From positions 13,069-77,068 of the forward strand of contig CAZKAP010000006.1 of NCBI GenBank assembly GCA_964550895.1: a DNA stretch of 64,000 nucleotides. Direction: 5' to 3'. The translations under genes and the position numbers were made by a program. The first letter of the stretch is position 1. Each line of letters starts with the position of its first letter. This DNA comes from CAZKAP01 sp964550895. GTDB lineage: Bacteria; Bacteroidota; Bacteroidia; Flavobacteriales; Flavobacteriaceae. Positions 1 through 7,990 of the stretch are shown one piece after another. A model generated the notes under the pieces. It searched no databases. It had not been told where the DNA came from and was given only the letters and a program-made list of their open reading frames with translations.

Positions 1-347
1 GAAGCACCGAAGAGGCGCAATACGATATCGCTCATTTTGTTCCGGCCAAGCTGGCCGAGTATGTCAACTCGGGAAGCACGGAAGATTCTGTGAACTTTCC
101 AAACATTCGACTGCCCAAACAGAAAGGTGTCCACCGCTTCCTGCACATCCACCGCAACGTACCCGGGGTTATGGCTGAAATCAACCAGGTACTCGCCCGG
201 TACAAGCTCAATATCACGGCCCAGTTCCTGTCCACCGACCCGGAAGTGGGTTATGTAATCACGGATATAGGGCAGGATTACGATCGCGAGGTGGCGCAGG
301 CGCTGCGTTCCATCGATCATACAATCAAGTTCCGCATTCTTTACTAA
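1..347 (+). CDS. serA: D-3-phosphoglycerate dehydrogenase, C-terminal part (5' end outside window)
   Basis: The reading frame is open from base 3 and its start lies before the window. The first residues read STEEAQ, which matches the hinge just after the last nucleotide-binding element of SerA. The remaining ~110 residues form the C-terminal ACT-type regulatory domain (HIHRNVPGVMAEIN, then a VGYVITD strand), ending in the short FRILY tail seen in single-ACT SerA proteins. The enzyme oxidises 3-phosphoglycerate, the first step of serine synthesis, and the ACT domain usually gives serine feedback inhibition. glyA, which uses serine, lies at the other end of the window. The family call is secure; nothing can be said about the missing catalytic part. 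Confidence 0.93.
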   Translation, partial: STEEAQYDIAHFVPAKLAEYVNSGSTEDSVNFPNIRLPKQKGVHRFLHIHRNVPGVMAEINQVLARYKLNITAQFLSTDPEVGYVITDIGQDYDREVAQALRSIDHTIKFRILY

Positions 348-490
348 TCCCTACTGCCAAAGGGCTGAGGGGTTTTCGGTCCGGAAGATTATGGATGTAA
401 AAAGGAACGTTGGTATATCTGTATCCGGTATTGACAACAATTTTTACCTTTCCTTGAACCCGAAACCTACCTTGCTGAAAAATATGGCAG

Positions 491-1441
491 GTGAACTGGA
501 TAAAGGAGGTAAGAAAGAATTTTAAGGGTTTTCAAACGTACTACCTGCTGGTCATCTCGATCCTCGTGCTGACCATTGCCATTCAATCCATAGTTCAATA
601 TTCCCTGAACAAGCAGAGCAAAACCGCCATGATCGTGAATCTGGCAGCACAGCAGCGAACCCTGGCCCAGAAACTGCTGAACGAGGTCTACGCCTGCCGG
701 GGAGGTACCTGTGACTATGCCGACCTCAAGCTAACGGTCCGCAAGCTGGTTCAAATGGATCATTTTCTCAAATACGGCAATGAGGAGTTGGGCATCGATG
801 CCATGGATAGCAGTAAGATCATGGCGGACTTCGAAGAACTCCACCCACAGGTACAATGGTTCGAGGAGAACCTGTCCGGTTATGAGGACGCCACGAGTAT
901 TCCTCTCAGTCAGCTGGAGGCACGGGTCGATCTGTTTTATTCCATGATGGACGGAATCGTTCTCAAACTGCAGAAAAAATCCGAACAGGACATACGAACC
1001 ATGATGATTATCGAGATCGAGCTGGCCATATTCTCCGTCTTCATAGTGCTTTTCGAAATATTCTTTATCGTGAATCCGATCATTAACCGGCTCCTAATGC
1101 AGCGGCAGAAGCTATCGGAGATTGCCTGGCACCAGTCCCATGTATTTGAAAAGCACTACAAGAATATCTCCGATCTGGAGTACGTACTACGGGTGGAAAA
1201 GAACCCGGAAAGGCGTGAGGAAATCTACGCCTTTATACAGGAGGAACTCGATCATCTCAGGCGGGTCTCTCAGACGGTAAGCGAAGCCGTGAGCAAGGCC
1301 ACGGAAGAAGACGTCACCCCCTACGAAAGGGCCATGACCCGAATAACCGACTGGAGCCGGCAATGGCTATTCGAGAAAAAATTAGAGCCCGGCATACTCG
1401 ACAAAATTACCCGGGATACTATTCGTGAAGAGCAGGAATAG
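491..1441 (+). CDS. Two-TM PilJ/NIT-like sensory protein with a remnant histidine-kinase linker
   Basis: 316 residues with a GTG start; the ATG at 484 is out of frame. TM helices lie at about 17-38 and 171-195. The intervening ~130-residue extracytoplasmic part begins with LAAQQRTLAQKLL (51-63), the pattern of type IV pili methyl-accepting/NIT-type sensor domains, and contains two Cys (69, 74). After TM2 comes LSEIAWHQSH (208-217). From memory this resembles the stretch that opens the phosphoacceptor helix of many Bacteroidota histidine kinases (IAWxQSH followed by VRxPL). Here the following residues are FEKHYKN and no ATPase domain is present; only a helical ~95-residue tail follows. It is probably a membrane sensor that signals through a partner, or a kinase that lost its catalytic half. 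No partner is evident nearby. Function is inferred. Confidence 0.6.
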   Translation: MNWIKEVRKNFKGFQTYYLLVISILVLTIAIQSIVQYSLNKQSKTAMIVNLAAQQRTLAQKLLNEVYACRGGTCDYADLKLTVRKLVQMDHFLKYGNEELGIDAMDSSKIMADFEELHPQVQWFEENLSGYEDATSIPLSQLEARVDLFYSMMDGIVLKLQKKSEQDIRTMMIIEIELAIFSVFIVLFEIFFIVNPIINRLLMQRQKLSEIAWHQSHVFEKHYKNISDLEYVLRVEKNPERREEIYAFIQEELDHLRRVSQTVSEAVSKATEEDVTPYERAMTRITDWSRQWLFEKKLEPGILDKITRDTIREEQE

Positions 1442-1451
1442 TCGGGTTATA

Positions 1452-1925
1452 TCAGTCGTGGTGATAGGATTCATTGCGCAGTATGGTGAATGCCCTGTAC
1501 AACTGTTCTGCAAAGAACAACCTGACCATTTCGTGTGAAAAGGTCATTGGTGAAAGGGAGAGCATCCCGTGCGCCCTCTTCCGGGCTTCTCCCCCAAAAC
1601 CGAACGGCCCTCCTATAGCGAAGCAAAGCGGGCCGCGCTGCTGCTCCGCCTGCCGGGATAGAAAAGCAGAGAATCCACGGGAACTCATCGATTTGCCTCT
1701 TTCATCCAGCAGTATGAGAGTGTCCCGAACCCCCAGCGACTTCAGCAGGTTCTGGTCTTCCTGTTCCCGGATCCAGTCGAGGCTTTTTCCCTTCGTGTTC
1801 TTTAATTCGGGTATAACGCTAACCTCTAGCCGGGCATAATGTCCGATGCGCCGGATGTATTCCCCGGTCAGGGTTTCCAGCTCCCGGTTTCGGGTCTTGC
1901 CATGCATGACTAGTCGGATCTGCAT
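1452..1925 (-). CDS. rlmH: 23S rRNA (pseudouridine1915-N3)-methyltransferase RlmH
   Basis: 157 residues, the normal RlmH length. The SPOUT/trefoil-knot SAM site is visible as LDERGK (73-78), IGGPFGFG (104-111) and SLSPMTFSHEMVR, and the C-terminus carries the expected YHHD. RlmH methylates N3 of pseudouridine 1915 in helix 69 of 23S rRNA on assembled ribosomes. The gene is convergent with the sensor-like gene at 491-1441 (10 bases between stop codons) and divergent from nadC. The ATG start is the only sensible one. Confidence 0.97.
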   Translation of the reverse strand: MQIRLVMHGKTRNRELETLTGEYIRRIGHYARLEVSVIPELKNTKGKSLDWIREQEDQNLLKSLGVRDTLILLDERGKSMSSRGFSAFLSRQAEQQRGPLCFAIGGPFGFGGEARKRAHGMLSLSPMTFSHEMVRLFFAEQLYRAFTILRNESYHHD

Positions 1926-1959
1926 CGTACAACGGGGGTATTCGGGCGCTCCTTTTTAG

Positions 1960-2049
1960 TAAATTCGCCCTATGGGCTACAAACATACCACATTGCCCGA
2001 GTTCAAAGTAAACTATGATAACGCAGCAGCAGTTCGAACGCGAACTTGA
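1960..2049 (+). promoter_or_regulatory. Possible nadC promoter element with an overlapping 25-codon leader ORF
   Basis: A TAAATTCG element at 1960-1967 is one base away from the TAnnTTTG -7 consensus. It is followed four bases later by an ATG at 1972 that opens a 25-codon frame ending with TGA at 2047-2049, overlapping the nadC start at 2015 in another frame. The TAnnTTTG-N4-ATG spacing is the same as at dapF and bamD in this window. If translated, the short peptide could couple to or limit nadC translation. The evidence is positional only. Confidence 0.25.
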
Positions 2050-2872
2050 CCGAATTATTGAGAACGGCATTCGGGAGGATGTGGGGGAGGGAGATCACAG
2101 TTCCCTGGCCTGTATCCCCTCCGGAGCCAGTGGCCGTGCCCGGCTTCTGGTCAAAGAGGAGGGGATACTGGCGGGTGTCGAATTCGCTCGCAGGGTGCTT
2201 CAGAACGTGGACCCCGGGCTACGGATGGAAGTGCTCATCGGCGATGGCCAGCGGGTTTCGGAAGGCGATATTGCATTTACGATAGCGGGCAGTGTGCATT
2301 CCATACTGAAGACTGAGCGGCTATTGCTCAATGCCATGCAGCGCATGAGCGCCATAGCCACTCAGACGCGTTCCTACGCCGATCGCATAGCCGATACCCA
2401 TACCCGGCTGCTCGATACGCGAAAAACCACTCCCGGCCTACGCGCACTGGAGAAATGGGCGGTCCGCCTGGGTGGTGGCGTAAATCACCGCTTCGCCCTG
2501 TACGATATGATTATGCTCAAGGACAACCATATCGATTTCGCCGGTGGGATACCGGAGGCCATTTCCCGCACCCATGCTTACGTTGAAAGGATCGGAAAGA
2601 AGCTGCCGATTATCGTCGAGGCTCGGGGCATGGAGGAAGTAAAAAAAATATTGGAAGCAGGGGGCGTGTATCGTATATTACTGGACAATTTCAGCATACC
2701 CGAAACCCGGGAGGCAGTGGAATACATAGGCGGAAGGGTACCTACAGAATCCTCGGGCGGCATAACCGGGGAGACCCTGAGGGATTACGCACTCTGTGGT
2801 GTTGATTTTATCTCTTCGGGTGCGCTCACGCATTCGGTGGGAAATATGGATTTGAGCCTTAAAGCCTACTAA
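2015..2872 (+). CDS. nadC: Nicotinate-nucleotide pyrophosphorylase (carboxylating)
   Basis: 285 residues, full length. The enzyme converts quinolinate and PRPP to nicotinate mononucleotide, CO2 and PPi in de novo NAD synthesis. Diagnostic segments are REDVGEGDHSS (20-30), DTRKTTPGLR (134-143), GGVNHR (154-159) and MLKDNH (167-172), which hold the basic residues that bind quinolinate and phosphates, plus the C-terminal DFISSGALTHS glycine/serine phosphate loop. The ATG start matches the usual N-terminus of the family. Twelve bases separate it from yihY, which probably shares its transcript. A short out-of-frame ORF overlaps its start (see 1960-2049). Confidence 0.96.
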   Translation: MITQQQFERELDRIIENGIREDVGEGDHSSLACIPSGASGRARLLVKEEGILAGVEFARRVLQNVDPGLRMEVLIGDGQRVSEGDIAFTIAGSVHSILKTERLLLNAMQRMSAIATQTRSYADRIADTHTRLLDTRKTTPGLRALEKWAVRLGGGVNHRFALYDMIMLKDNHIDFAGGIPEAISRTHAYVERIGKKLPIIVEARGMEEVKKILEAGGVYRILLDNFSIPETREAVEYIGGRVPTESSGGITGETLRDYALCGVDFISSGALTHSVGNMDLSLKAY

Positions 2873-2884
2873 AATAACCAGCTG

Positions 2885-3865
2885 ATGTCAGAAGCCGTAG
2901 AGAAGGTACTGATGCGTATACCGATTGTCAAGCAACTGGTCGCTTTGGGGAAGAGGATCAGAGTGCCCGGTTTCGAAGGGCTTTCCCTGTACGATTTACT
3001 GGAGATCTACATCTTCGGTATCATGAAAGGGGCCATGACCAGCCGGGCGAGTGCCATCGCATTCAGCCTCTTTTTGGCGCTGTTTCCCCTTATCATTTTC
3101 CTGGTGACCCTGCTTCCCTATCTCATTCCGTTGGTTTCTGCCGGAGATGAGGCTTTCGACACCCAGTTCCTGGCTTTTCTGGAGTCGTTCCTGCCCGAGG
3201 CCACCAGCGATTACTTCAGCGAGATTTTTCAGCAGATCAAGAGCCAGCGTAGGGGCGGGTGGCTGTCTTCGGCTTTCATACTCTCGATCTTTCTGGTAGC
3301 CAATGGAGTCAATGCCATTTTCAGCGGGTTTAATTATTCCTATCACGTCGAACTGACCCGAAATTTCTTCCGGCAGTACGCATATGCTCTGGGTGTAGGA
3401 TTGTTCCTCTCGCTGCTTCTCATCGCTGCCGCAGTAGGATTCGTATATTTCGAGTTCTATGTGGTCGAGTATTTGGGGGAGTATTTCGGTAAGGTATTCG
3501 GTTACGACGTTGATCAGGGAACCAATTACGGGGTTCAGCTTACCAAATTGCTCCTCTTCACGCTGCTGTCGTATTCGACTACGGCCATACTGTACTTCTA
3601 CGGAACGGTAGGAAAAGGCAAGTCTCGTTTCTTCTCGCCTGGCGCGACGATGACGACTATATTATTCGTGCTGACATCCTATCTGTTCGGGATTTACGTG
3701 GATAAATTTGCCAGCTACAACGAGTTGTACGGAGCTTTGGGTGGACTGCTGATACTGGTGGTTTATATCTGGCTCAACTCCAACATACTGCTCCTTGGAT
3801 TCGAAATGAATGCGACCATACGATCACTGAAAAGAAACAGTAAATACGCAAACGGAAATCACTGA
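2885..3865 (+). CDS. YihY/BrkB-family inner-membrane protein
   Basis: 326 residues with about six transmembrane helices. The family signature is present: a cytoplasmic amphipathic N-terminus, SRASAIAFSLFLALFPLIIF at the first TM helix, a long loop rich in acidic residues, then TM helices around the VANGVNAIF segment and a last pair ending in YIWLNSNILLLGFEMNA. This family was once misannotated as ribonuclease BN; transport or envelope functions have been proposed but not settled. It follows nadC by 12 bases, and its TGA overlaps the ATG of the next gene (TGATG), so the two are translationally coupled. Confidence 0.9.
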   Translation: MSEAVEKVLMRIPIVKQLVALGKRIRVPGFEGLSLYDLLEIYIFGIMKGAMTSRASAIAFSLFLALFPLIIFLVTLLPYLIPLVSAGDEAFDTQFLAFLESFLPEATSDYFSEIFQQIKSQRRGGWLSSAFILSIFLVANGVNAIFSGFNYSYHVELTRNFFRQYAYALGVGLFLSLLLIAAAVGFVYFEFYVVEYLGEYFGKVFGYDVDQGTNYGVQLTKLLLFTLLSYSTTAILYFYGTVGKGKSRFFSPGATMTTILFVLTSYLFGIYVDKFASYNELYGALGGLLILVVYIWLNSNILLLGFEMNATIRSLKRNSKYANGNH

Positions 3866-4287
3866 TGAGATTTTTATGGTTGATACTGGCTGCCGTGTCT
3901 GCCGTTCACGGACAGTCCATAGAAGGAAAATGGAAGACCGTAGACGACCGCACGGGCCAGCCGCGTGCCCTGGTCGATGTGAGAATCTTCGAGGGCAGGC
4001 TCTACGGGACCATACAAAAGATACTCGAGGAAGGGGAGGAGGATGTGCGCTGCACGGCCTGTACCGGTGCACTGTATAACCAACCCGTCCGGGGAATGCA
4101 GATCATCGATGCTTTCGAGCGAAGCGGCAAGGGGTATTTCAAAGGCGACCGCCTCCTGGATCCCGAACAGGGGAAATTCTTCCGGGGGCGCGTGTGGCTC
4201 GATCCGGAGGATCCTGATAAACTCAAGGTGAGGGGGTACCTCGCCTTTCTTTACCGAACCCAGACCTGGGAGCGGTTCGAACCTTAA
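3865..4287 (+). CDS. DUF2147 periplasmic/secreted protein
   Basis: 140 residues with a signal peptide (MRFLWLILAAVSAVHG, cleavage near 16-18). The mature part starts with SIEGKWKTVDDRTGQP and continues through VDVRIFEGRLYGTI, C-x2-C (CTAC) and KGRVWLDPEDPDKLKVRGY-type strands. This is the calycin-like beta-barrel pattern of DUF2147, with the usual W-K-T-x-D-D and L-x-V-x-G-Y motifs. Function is unknown for the family; a lipid or small-ligand role is speculation. It is coupled to yihY by a one-base start/stop overlap and is followed four bases later by priA. Confidence 0.85.
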   Translation: MRFLWLILAAVSAVHGQSIEGKWKTVDDRTGQPRALVDVRIFEGRLYGTIQKILEEGEEDVRCTACTGALYNQPVRGMQIIDAFERSGKGYFKGDRLLDPEQGKFFRGRVWLDPEDPDKLKVRGYLAFLYRTQTWERFEP

Positions 4288-4291
4288 ATAT

Positions 4292-6733
4292 ATGTTGATT
4301 GAAGTGCTGCTCCCGCTGCCTGTGGAGCGGCTATTTACCTATAGCTGCGAACCCGAACAGGGGAAGGAACTGGTATTTGGAAGCCGGGTGGCCGTTCCTT
4401 TCGGCAGGCAGGGGGTCCGGACCGGTGTAGTGGTAGGTCTCGACGTATCAGAACCGATGGGGTATGAGGCCAGGGAAGTATTCGATCTTCTGGACGGAGG
4501 CCCCCTCATCACTGTCGGTCAATGGAGATTCTGGAAATGGATCGCCCACTACTACATGTGCACTCCGGGAGAAGTCATGAAGGCCGCGCTCCCGGGGGGC
4601 TTTTTTTTAGCCAGCGAGACCCGTTTTGAGTGGAATCCGGAAAACGACACGGATCCAAAAGACCTCACGGACGAGGAGTACCTGGTATGGGAGGCTCTTC
4701 AGCAGGAAAAGGTCCTGGATCTGCGCAGCCTGCAAAAGCTAATTTCTTCATCCCGCCCGATTCGATTCCTGGAACGACTCAGAAGGGAAGGTAGAATACT
4801 CGCCCACGAACAGCTCAAGGAGCGGTATAAGCCGCGGTTGAAGCGCTATCTGGGATGGCATCCGGAAAAGGACCCCGATGTGCTGCGGAGACTTTTGGAC
4901 GGCGATATGAGGGCGCCTCGACAGCGGGAAACCGTGCTTCAGTTTACCCGGCTTATGGACCCGGAAAGCGGCCTGGTTGCGGCAGCCGAACTCGCCGCAC
5001 TTCCCGGCATCAACGCCGGAGGTATTCGCGCCCTGATCCAAAAACAGATTTTCAGGGAGGAATGGATACCCGAGGATCGCCTGCCCTCGAGGGGAGGGGA
5101 GGCCCAACCGCCGATGCCCGAAGCGGGCATCGGCTTACCTGAGCCGGACAATCCCCTGTCCGGTTGGGATGGAAATCCAGGTAAGCCCCTGGTGTACCGG
5201 TATGCGACGACTTCATCTAAATTCGCGCAACTCAGCCTGATGATTGGCCGTGCACTCGATCAGGGGAAGCAAGTCTTGTTTATCGTTCCGGAATTGGCCT
5301 ATATCAGGCAGGTGGAGTCGGGTCTTCAAACCTTCCAGCCCCTGATGCGGACCTATCACGCACGACTCAATGCCATGGAGCGGGTGGAGTTCTGGAATCG
5401 CTGTCTAAGCGAAGACGGTCCCGCCCTGATTTTGGGAACCCGGACCTCCCTGTTCCTGCCACTGAATAATACCGGACTGATCATCGTGGACGAGAGTCAT
5501 GACTCCAGTTACAAGCAATTCGATCCTGCACCCCGTTACCACGGCAGGGATGCGGGAATCTACCTGGCGCATACCTTAGGGGTACAAGCCGTGTTATGCT
5601 CCTCTGTCCCGACGATGGAAACCCTGCTCAACACCAACACGGGAAAATATGCGATCTGGGACGAACGCACCCTCAGCGACAGCATGTCGAGGACACCGCA
5701 TCGACTGGAACTGGTTAACCTCAGGGACGCCCATATGCGAAAACGCATGCAGGGGAACTTCGCCGAATCCCTGATTGAACACATCGGAAAAACCCTGGAA
5801 TCGGACCGTCAGGTGGTCCTTTTCCACTACCGTCGTGGCTATGCTCCCGTCCTGGAGTGTGGCAGTTGTGGCATGGCGGTTCAATGTCCCAACTGTGACG
5901 TGAGCATGACGTATCACCTGGGTGGGAGTTCGCTGAGCTGCCATTACTGCGGGTTCAATCGGCCTTTTCCCGCCTCATGCGAGCACTGTGGAGGCAGGCA
6001 GTTGTACTCCAAAGGGGTGGGCAGTGAGCAGATCGAACAGCAACTCGGTGAGCTTTTTCCGGAGGCCTCCGTGATACGTATGGACCAGGAGACGACTCGG
6101 GGTAAAAAGGGGCATCAGAACATATCGGACGACTTCAGAGCGGGTAAATACGATATTGCAGTGGGAACCCAGATGCTGATCAAAGGACTCGATTACCGCA
6201 ATGTGGGTCTTATCGGAGTGACTCAGGCGGACGCCCTGTGGAATTTTCCCGATTACAGATCCGTTGAGCGTGCGTTTCAGTTGTTTGAACAATTGCTGAA
6301 CCGGGACGAAAGCAGTACCGTGGTCATTCAGGCCTACAATCCACAGCACGAAGTGCTAATGCGGCTTAAGGCAAGGGATCACAAAGGTTTGATGGAAACC
6401 GTATTGCAGGATCGCCGAAGTTTCAACTACCCTCCATACGCACGGCTGATACGGATAACCCTAAAGGCAAAGTCCGAAATGCTGGTCCGGGAAGCCTCAG
6501 ATTGGTTTGCGAGGGCACTGCGGACCCGACTGCCTTCGGTCGATGTCCTGGGTCCGGAACCCCCTCATGTGTCCAGGGTCCGACGCTGGCACCTGCGGCA
6601 GCTTATGCTTAAAGTGCCCCTGGACCACTCGTACGCCGGCATAAAAAAAGGCATAAAAAGAACCGAGGTCTCTTTCTATGCCATTTCGAAGTTTGGTAGT
6701 GTTCGTTTCGCCTACGACGTGGATCACCTCTAA
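4292..6733 (+). CDS. priA: Primosomal protein N' (PriA) lacking ATPase motifs: apparent pseudohelicase
   Basis: 813 residues, normal PriA length, in one uninterrupted frame. The N-terminal DNA-binding domain (EVLLPLPVERLFTY) and winged-helix region are recognisable, and all eight zinc-ligand cysteines are present (C-x2-C pairs from residue 523 to about 566). The helicase core is degenerate. The Walker A site, normally G-V-T-(G/S)-S-G-K-T, reads ATTSSKF (305-311). Motif II is DESH (400-403) rather than DEEH. Motif III (SATP) reads SSVPT (437-441). The motif VI region (normally QVAGRAGR) reads QLLNRDE (667-673). The preceding Q-motif region is replaced by a Pro/Gly-rich linker whose DNA is highly palindromic. 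PriA restarts collapsed forks by loading DnaB. ATPase-dead PriA proteins are known from Deinococcus and actinobacteria, so a structural role is plausible. The family call is certain; loss of activity is inferred from sequence. Confidence 0.92.
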   Translation: MLIEVLLPLPVERLFTYSCEPEQGKELVFGSRVAVPFGRQGVRTGVVVGLDVSEPMGYEAREVFDLLDGGPLITVGQWRFWKWIAHYYMCTPGEVMKAALPGGFFLASETRFEWNPENDTDPKDLTDEEYLVWEALQQEKVLDLRSLQKLISSSRPIRFLERLRREGRILAHEQLKERYKPRLKRYLGWHPEKDPDVLRRLLDGDMRAPRQRETVLQFTRLMDPESGLVAAAELAALPGINAGGIRALIQKQIFREEWIPEDRLPSRGGEAQPPMPEAGIGLPEPDNPLSGWDGNPGKPLVYRYATTSSKFAQLSLMIGRALDQGKQVLFIVPELAYIRQVESGLQTFQPLMRTYHARLNAMERVEFWNRCLSEDGPALILGTRTSLFLPLNNTGLIIVDESHDSSYKQFDPAPRYHGRDAGIYLAHTLGVQAVLCSSVPTMETLLNTNTGKYAIWDERTLSDSMSRTPHRLELVNLRDAHMRKRMQGNFAESLIEHIGKTLESDRQVVLFHYRRGYAPVLECGSCGMAVQCPNCDVSMTYHLGGSSLSCHYCGFNRPFPASCEHCGGRQLYSKGVGSEQIEQQLGELFPEASVIRMDQETTRGKKGHQNISDDFRAGKYDIAVGTQMLIKGLDYRNVGLIGVTQADALWNFPDYRSVERAFQLFEQLLNRDESSTVVIQAYNPQHEVLMRLKARDHKGLMETVLQDRRSFNYPPYARLIRITLKAKSEMLVREASDWFARALRTRLPSVDVLGPEPPHVSRVRRWHLRQLMLKVPLDHSYAGIKKGIKRTEVSFYAISKFGSVRFAYDVDHL
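5111..5187. repeat. Nested perfect inverted repeats inside priA
   Basis: Three structures lie within 77 bases. A 10-bp perfect inverted repeat (CCGATGCCCG at 5111-5120, complement at 5124-5133) has a 3-base loop. A second 10-bp perfect pair (GGCTTACCTG at 5132-5141, complement at 5178-5187) encloses a 7-bp perfect pair (CCGGACA 5144-5150 / TGTCCGG 5157-5163, 6-base loop) and a 4-bp hairpin (GGAT 5167-5170 / ATCC 5175-5178). Folded, it would form a hairpin followed by a three-way junction. It encodes a Pro/Gly-rich linker at residues ~274-299, about a dozen codons before the lost Walker A. It resembles a palindromic element inserted in frame, but its origin is unknown. Confidence 0.8.
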
Positions 6734-6753
6734 TGATCCCTTGCCTTAATGAG

Positions 6754-7446
6754 CTATGCGTTGGCCAGTGCCTCCGCGAGTTCTGCCTTTTTGTTGCGGC
6801 TCAGGGGCAGCAACTTGCCAGCGACCTCCACGTTTTTGCTATTGAACTTTTCGATTTTTTCCAGATTAACGATATAGGATTTGTGAATTCTGAGGAACTT
6901 CTCCGAAGGGAGTTGCTCTTCGAAGGACTTCATGGTGGACAGGATAACGATGTTGGCCTCGTCTGTGACCAGTTTAATGTAATCGCCGAGGGCTTCGATC
7001 CATTTGATATCGTTCAGGATCACCTTTCTTTTCTTTAGGTTGCTCTTGACGAAGATGTGTTCCTCGTCCTCGTCGGATTTGTTCGCCTGTTCAAACTTCG
7101 ATACCGCCCTTTTCACGGATGCCTCAAAACGCGCCATCGTGATGGGTTTGTGAAGGTAATCCGTCACATCGTAATCGAACGCCTTCAGGGCGTAATCGGT
7201 TTTACCCGTAATCAGGATAACCTGTGGGGGGTTGTCCAGCGCTTCCAGCAAATCGAATCCGTTGATGATGGGCATCTCAACGTCGAGGAAAATAAGATCC
7301 ACGTCGTGGTTTTTGAGCCCGTTCTTGGCTTCTATGGCATTGCTGTACTCGGCGATCAGGGTAAGATGCGGATGATTGTTGACCAATTTGGCCACCGCCA
7401 TGCGCTGCATGGAGGAGTCGTCCACAATAATACTCTTTAACTTCAT
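6754..7446 (-). CDS. LytTR-family response regulator (orphan)
   Basis: 230 residues from the ATG at 7446, which gives the canonical MKLKSIIVDD start; a longer in-frame extension to 7491 adds 15 residues of no recognisable use. The receiver domain has the acidic pocket D9-D10, phosphoacceptor D55 (LIFLDVEMP) and K100 (YLHKP). A LytTR DNA-binding domain follows from about residue 130 (IFVKSNLKKRKV through FLRIHKSYIVNL). Such regulators usually pair with a LytS/YehU-type histidine kinase, and none is adjacent. It is convergent with priA and divergent from the ribosomal operon. Confidence 0.93.
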   Translation of the reverse strand: MKLKSIIVDDSSMQRMAVAKLVNNHPHLTLIAEYSNAIEAKNGLKNHDVDLIFLDVEMPIINGFDLLEALDNPPQVILITGKTDYALKAFDYDVTDYLHKPITMARFEASVKRAVSKFEQANKSDEDEEHIFVKSNLKKRKVILNDIKWIEALGDYIKLVTDEANIVILSTMKSFEEQLPSEKFLRIHKSYIVNLEKIEKFNSKNVEVAGKLLPLSRNKKAELAEALANA

Positions 7447-7555
7447 CTGTGGGGCGATTTGTGGGGTTGAAATCATCGGCAAAATACACAATAATACCGA
7501 TTAACGGCAATTTAAAGATGTCAACCACCGGCCAGCTGTTGTGTAGGAACCGATA

Positions 7556-7630
7556 TGACGGGTTAATCGTCAAAATGCGGCTAATTCCCTTAAGAACCCT
7601 TGGGGCTCTGTACCAATTTGTGTATTTTTG
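7556..7630 (+). promoter_or_regulatory. rpsF-rpsR-rplI promoter (TTG-N20-TATTTTTG) with an upstream inverted repeat
   Basis: TTG at 7600-7602 and TATTTTTG at 7623-7630 are separated by 20 bases, an exact match to the Bacteroidota primary-sigma consensus. The element ends 19 bases before the rpsF ATG, so the leader is very short and leaves no room for the long S6:S18 autoregulatory leader. A 5-bp inverted repeat TGACG/CGTCA (7556-7560, 7568-7572, 7-base spacer) lies further upstream, between rpsF and the divergent LytTR gene. Confidence 0.75.
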
Positions 7631-7649
7631 CGCTCCAAAATTAGGAACA

Positions 7650-7988
7650 ATGGTAAGTCATTATGAAACTGTTTTCATTTTAAATCCCGTTCTGTCTGAT
7701 ACTCAGATAGAGGAAACAGTTAAGAAATTCGAGGACTTTCTTGTTAAGCGAGGTGCCAAAATGGTGGCCAAGGAGGATTGGGGGCTTAAGAAACTGGCCT
7801 ATCCGATCCAGAACAAGAAAAGCGGTTTTTACCACCTCTTCGAATTCTCAGCTGAGGGAGAAGTAATTGATCCGTACGAGACGGAATTCCGAAGGGACGA
7901 ACGTATAATGCGATTCCTGACGGTGAAACTCGACAAACATGCCGTGGCATGGGCTGAAAGACGAAGGGCTAAACTTAAAACCGCTTGA
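7650..7988 (+). CDS. rpsF: 30S ribosomal protein S6
   Basis: 112 residues from the ATG at 7650. An upstream in-frame extension runs through the promoter and is not coding. The N-terminus MVSHYETVFIL and the KKLAYPI segment are typical of S6, as is the ending around an FLTVKLDKHAVAW strand. S6 binds S18 on the platform of the small subunit. It is the first gene of a three-gene ribosomal operon: its TGA is followed two bases later by the rpsR ATG. Confidence 0.97.
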   Translation: MVSHYETVFILNPVLSDTQIEETVKKFEDFLVKRGAKMVAKEDWGLKKLAYPIQNKKSGFYHLFEFSAEGEVIDPYETEFRRDERIMRFLTVKLDKHAVAWAERRRAKLKTA

Positions 7989-7990
7989 TT

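Noticed and set aside
351..390. Hairpin-like CCCT/AGGG after serA
   Set aside because: A 4-bp stem and a short T-run do not make a credible terminator.
7447..7649. S6:S18 ribosomal-protein leader RNA
   Set aside because: The promoter ends 19 bases before rpsF, leaving no room for the known leader structure.
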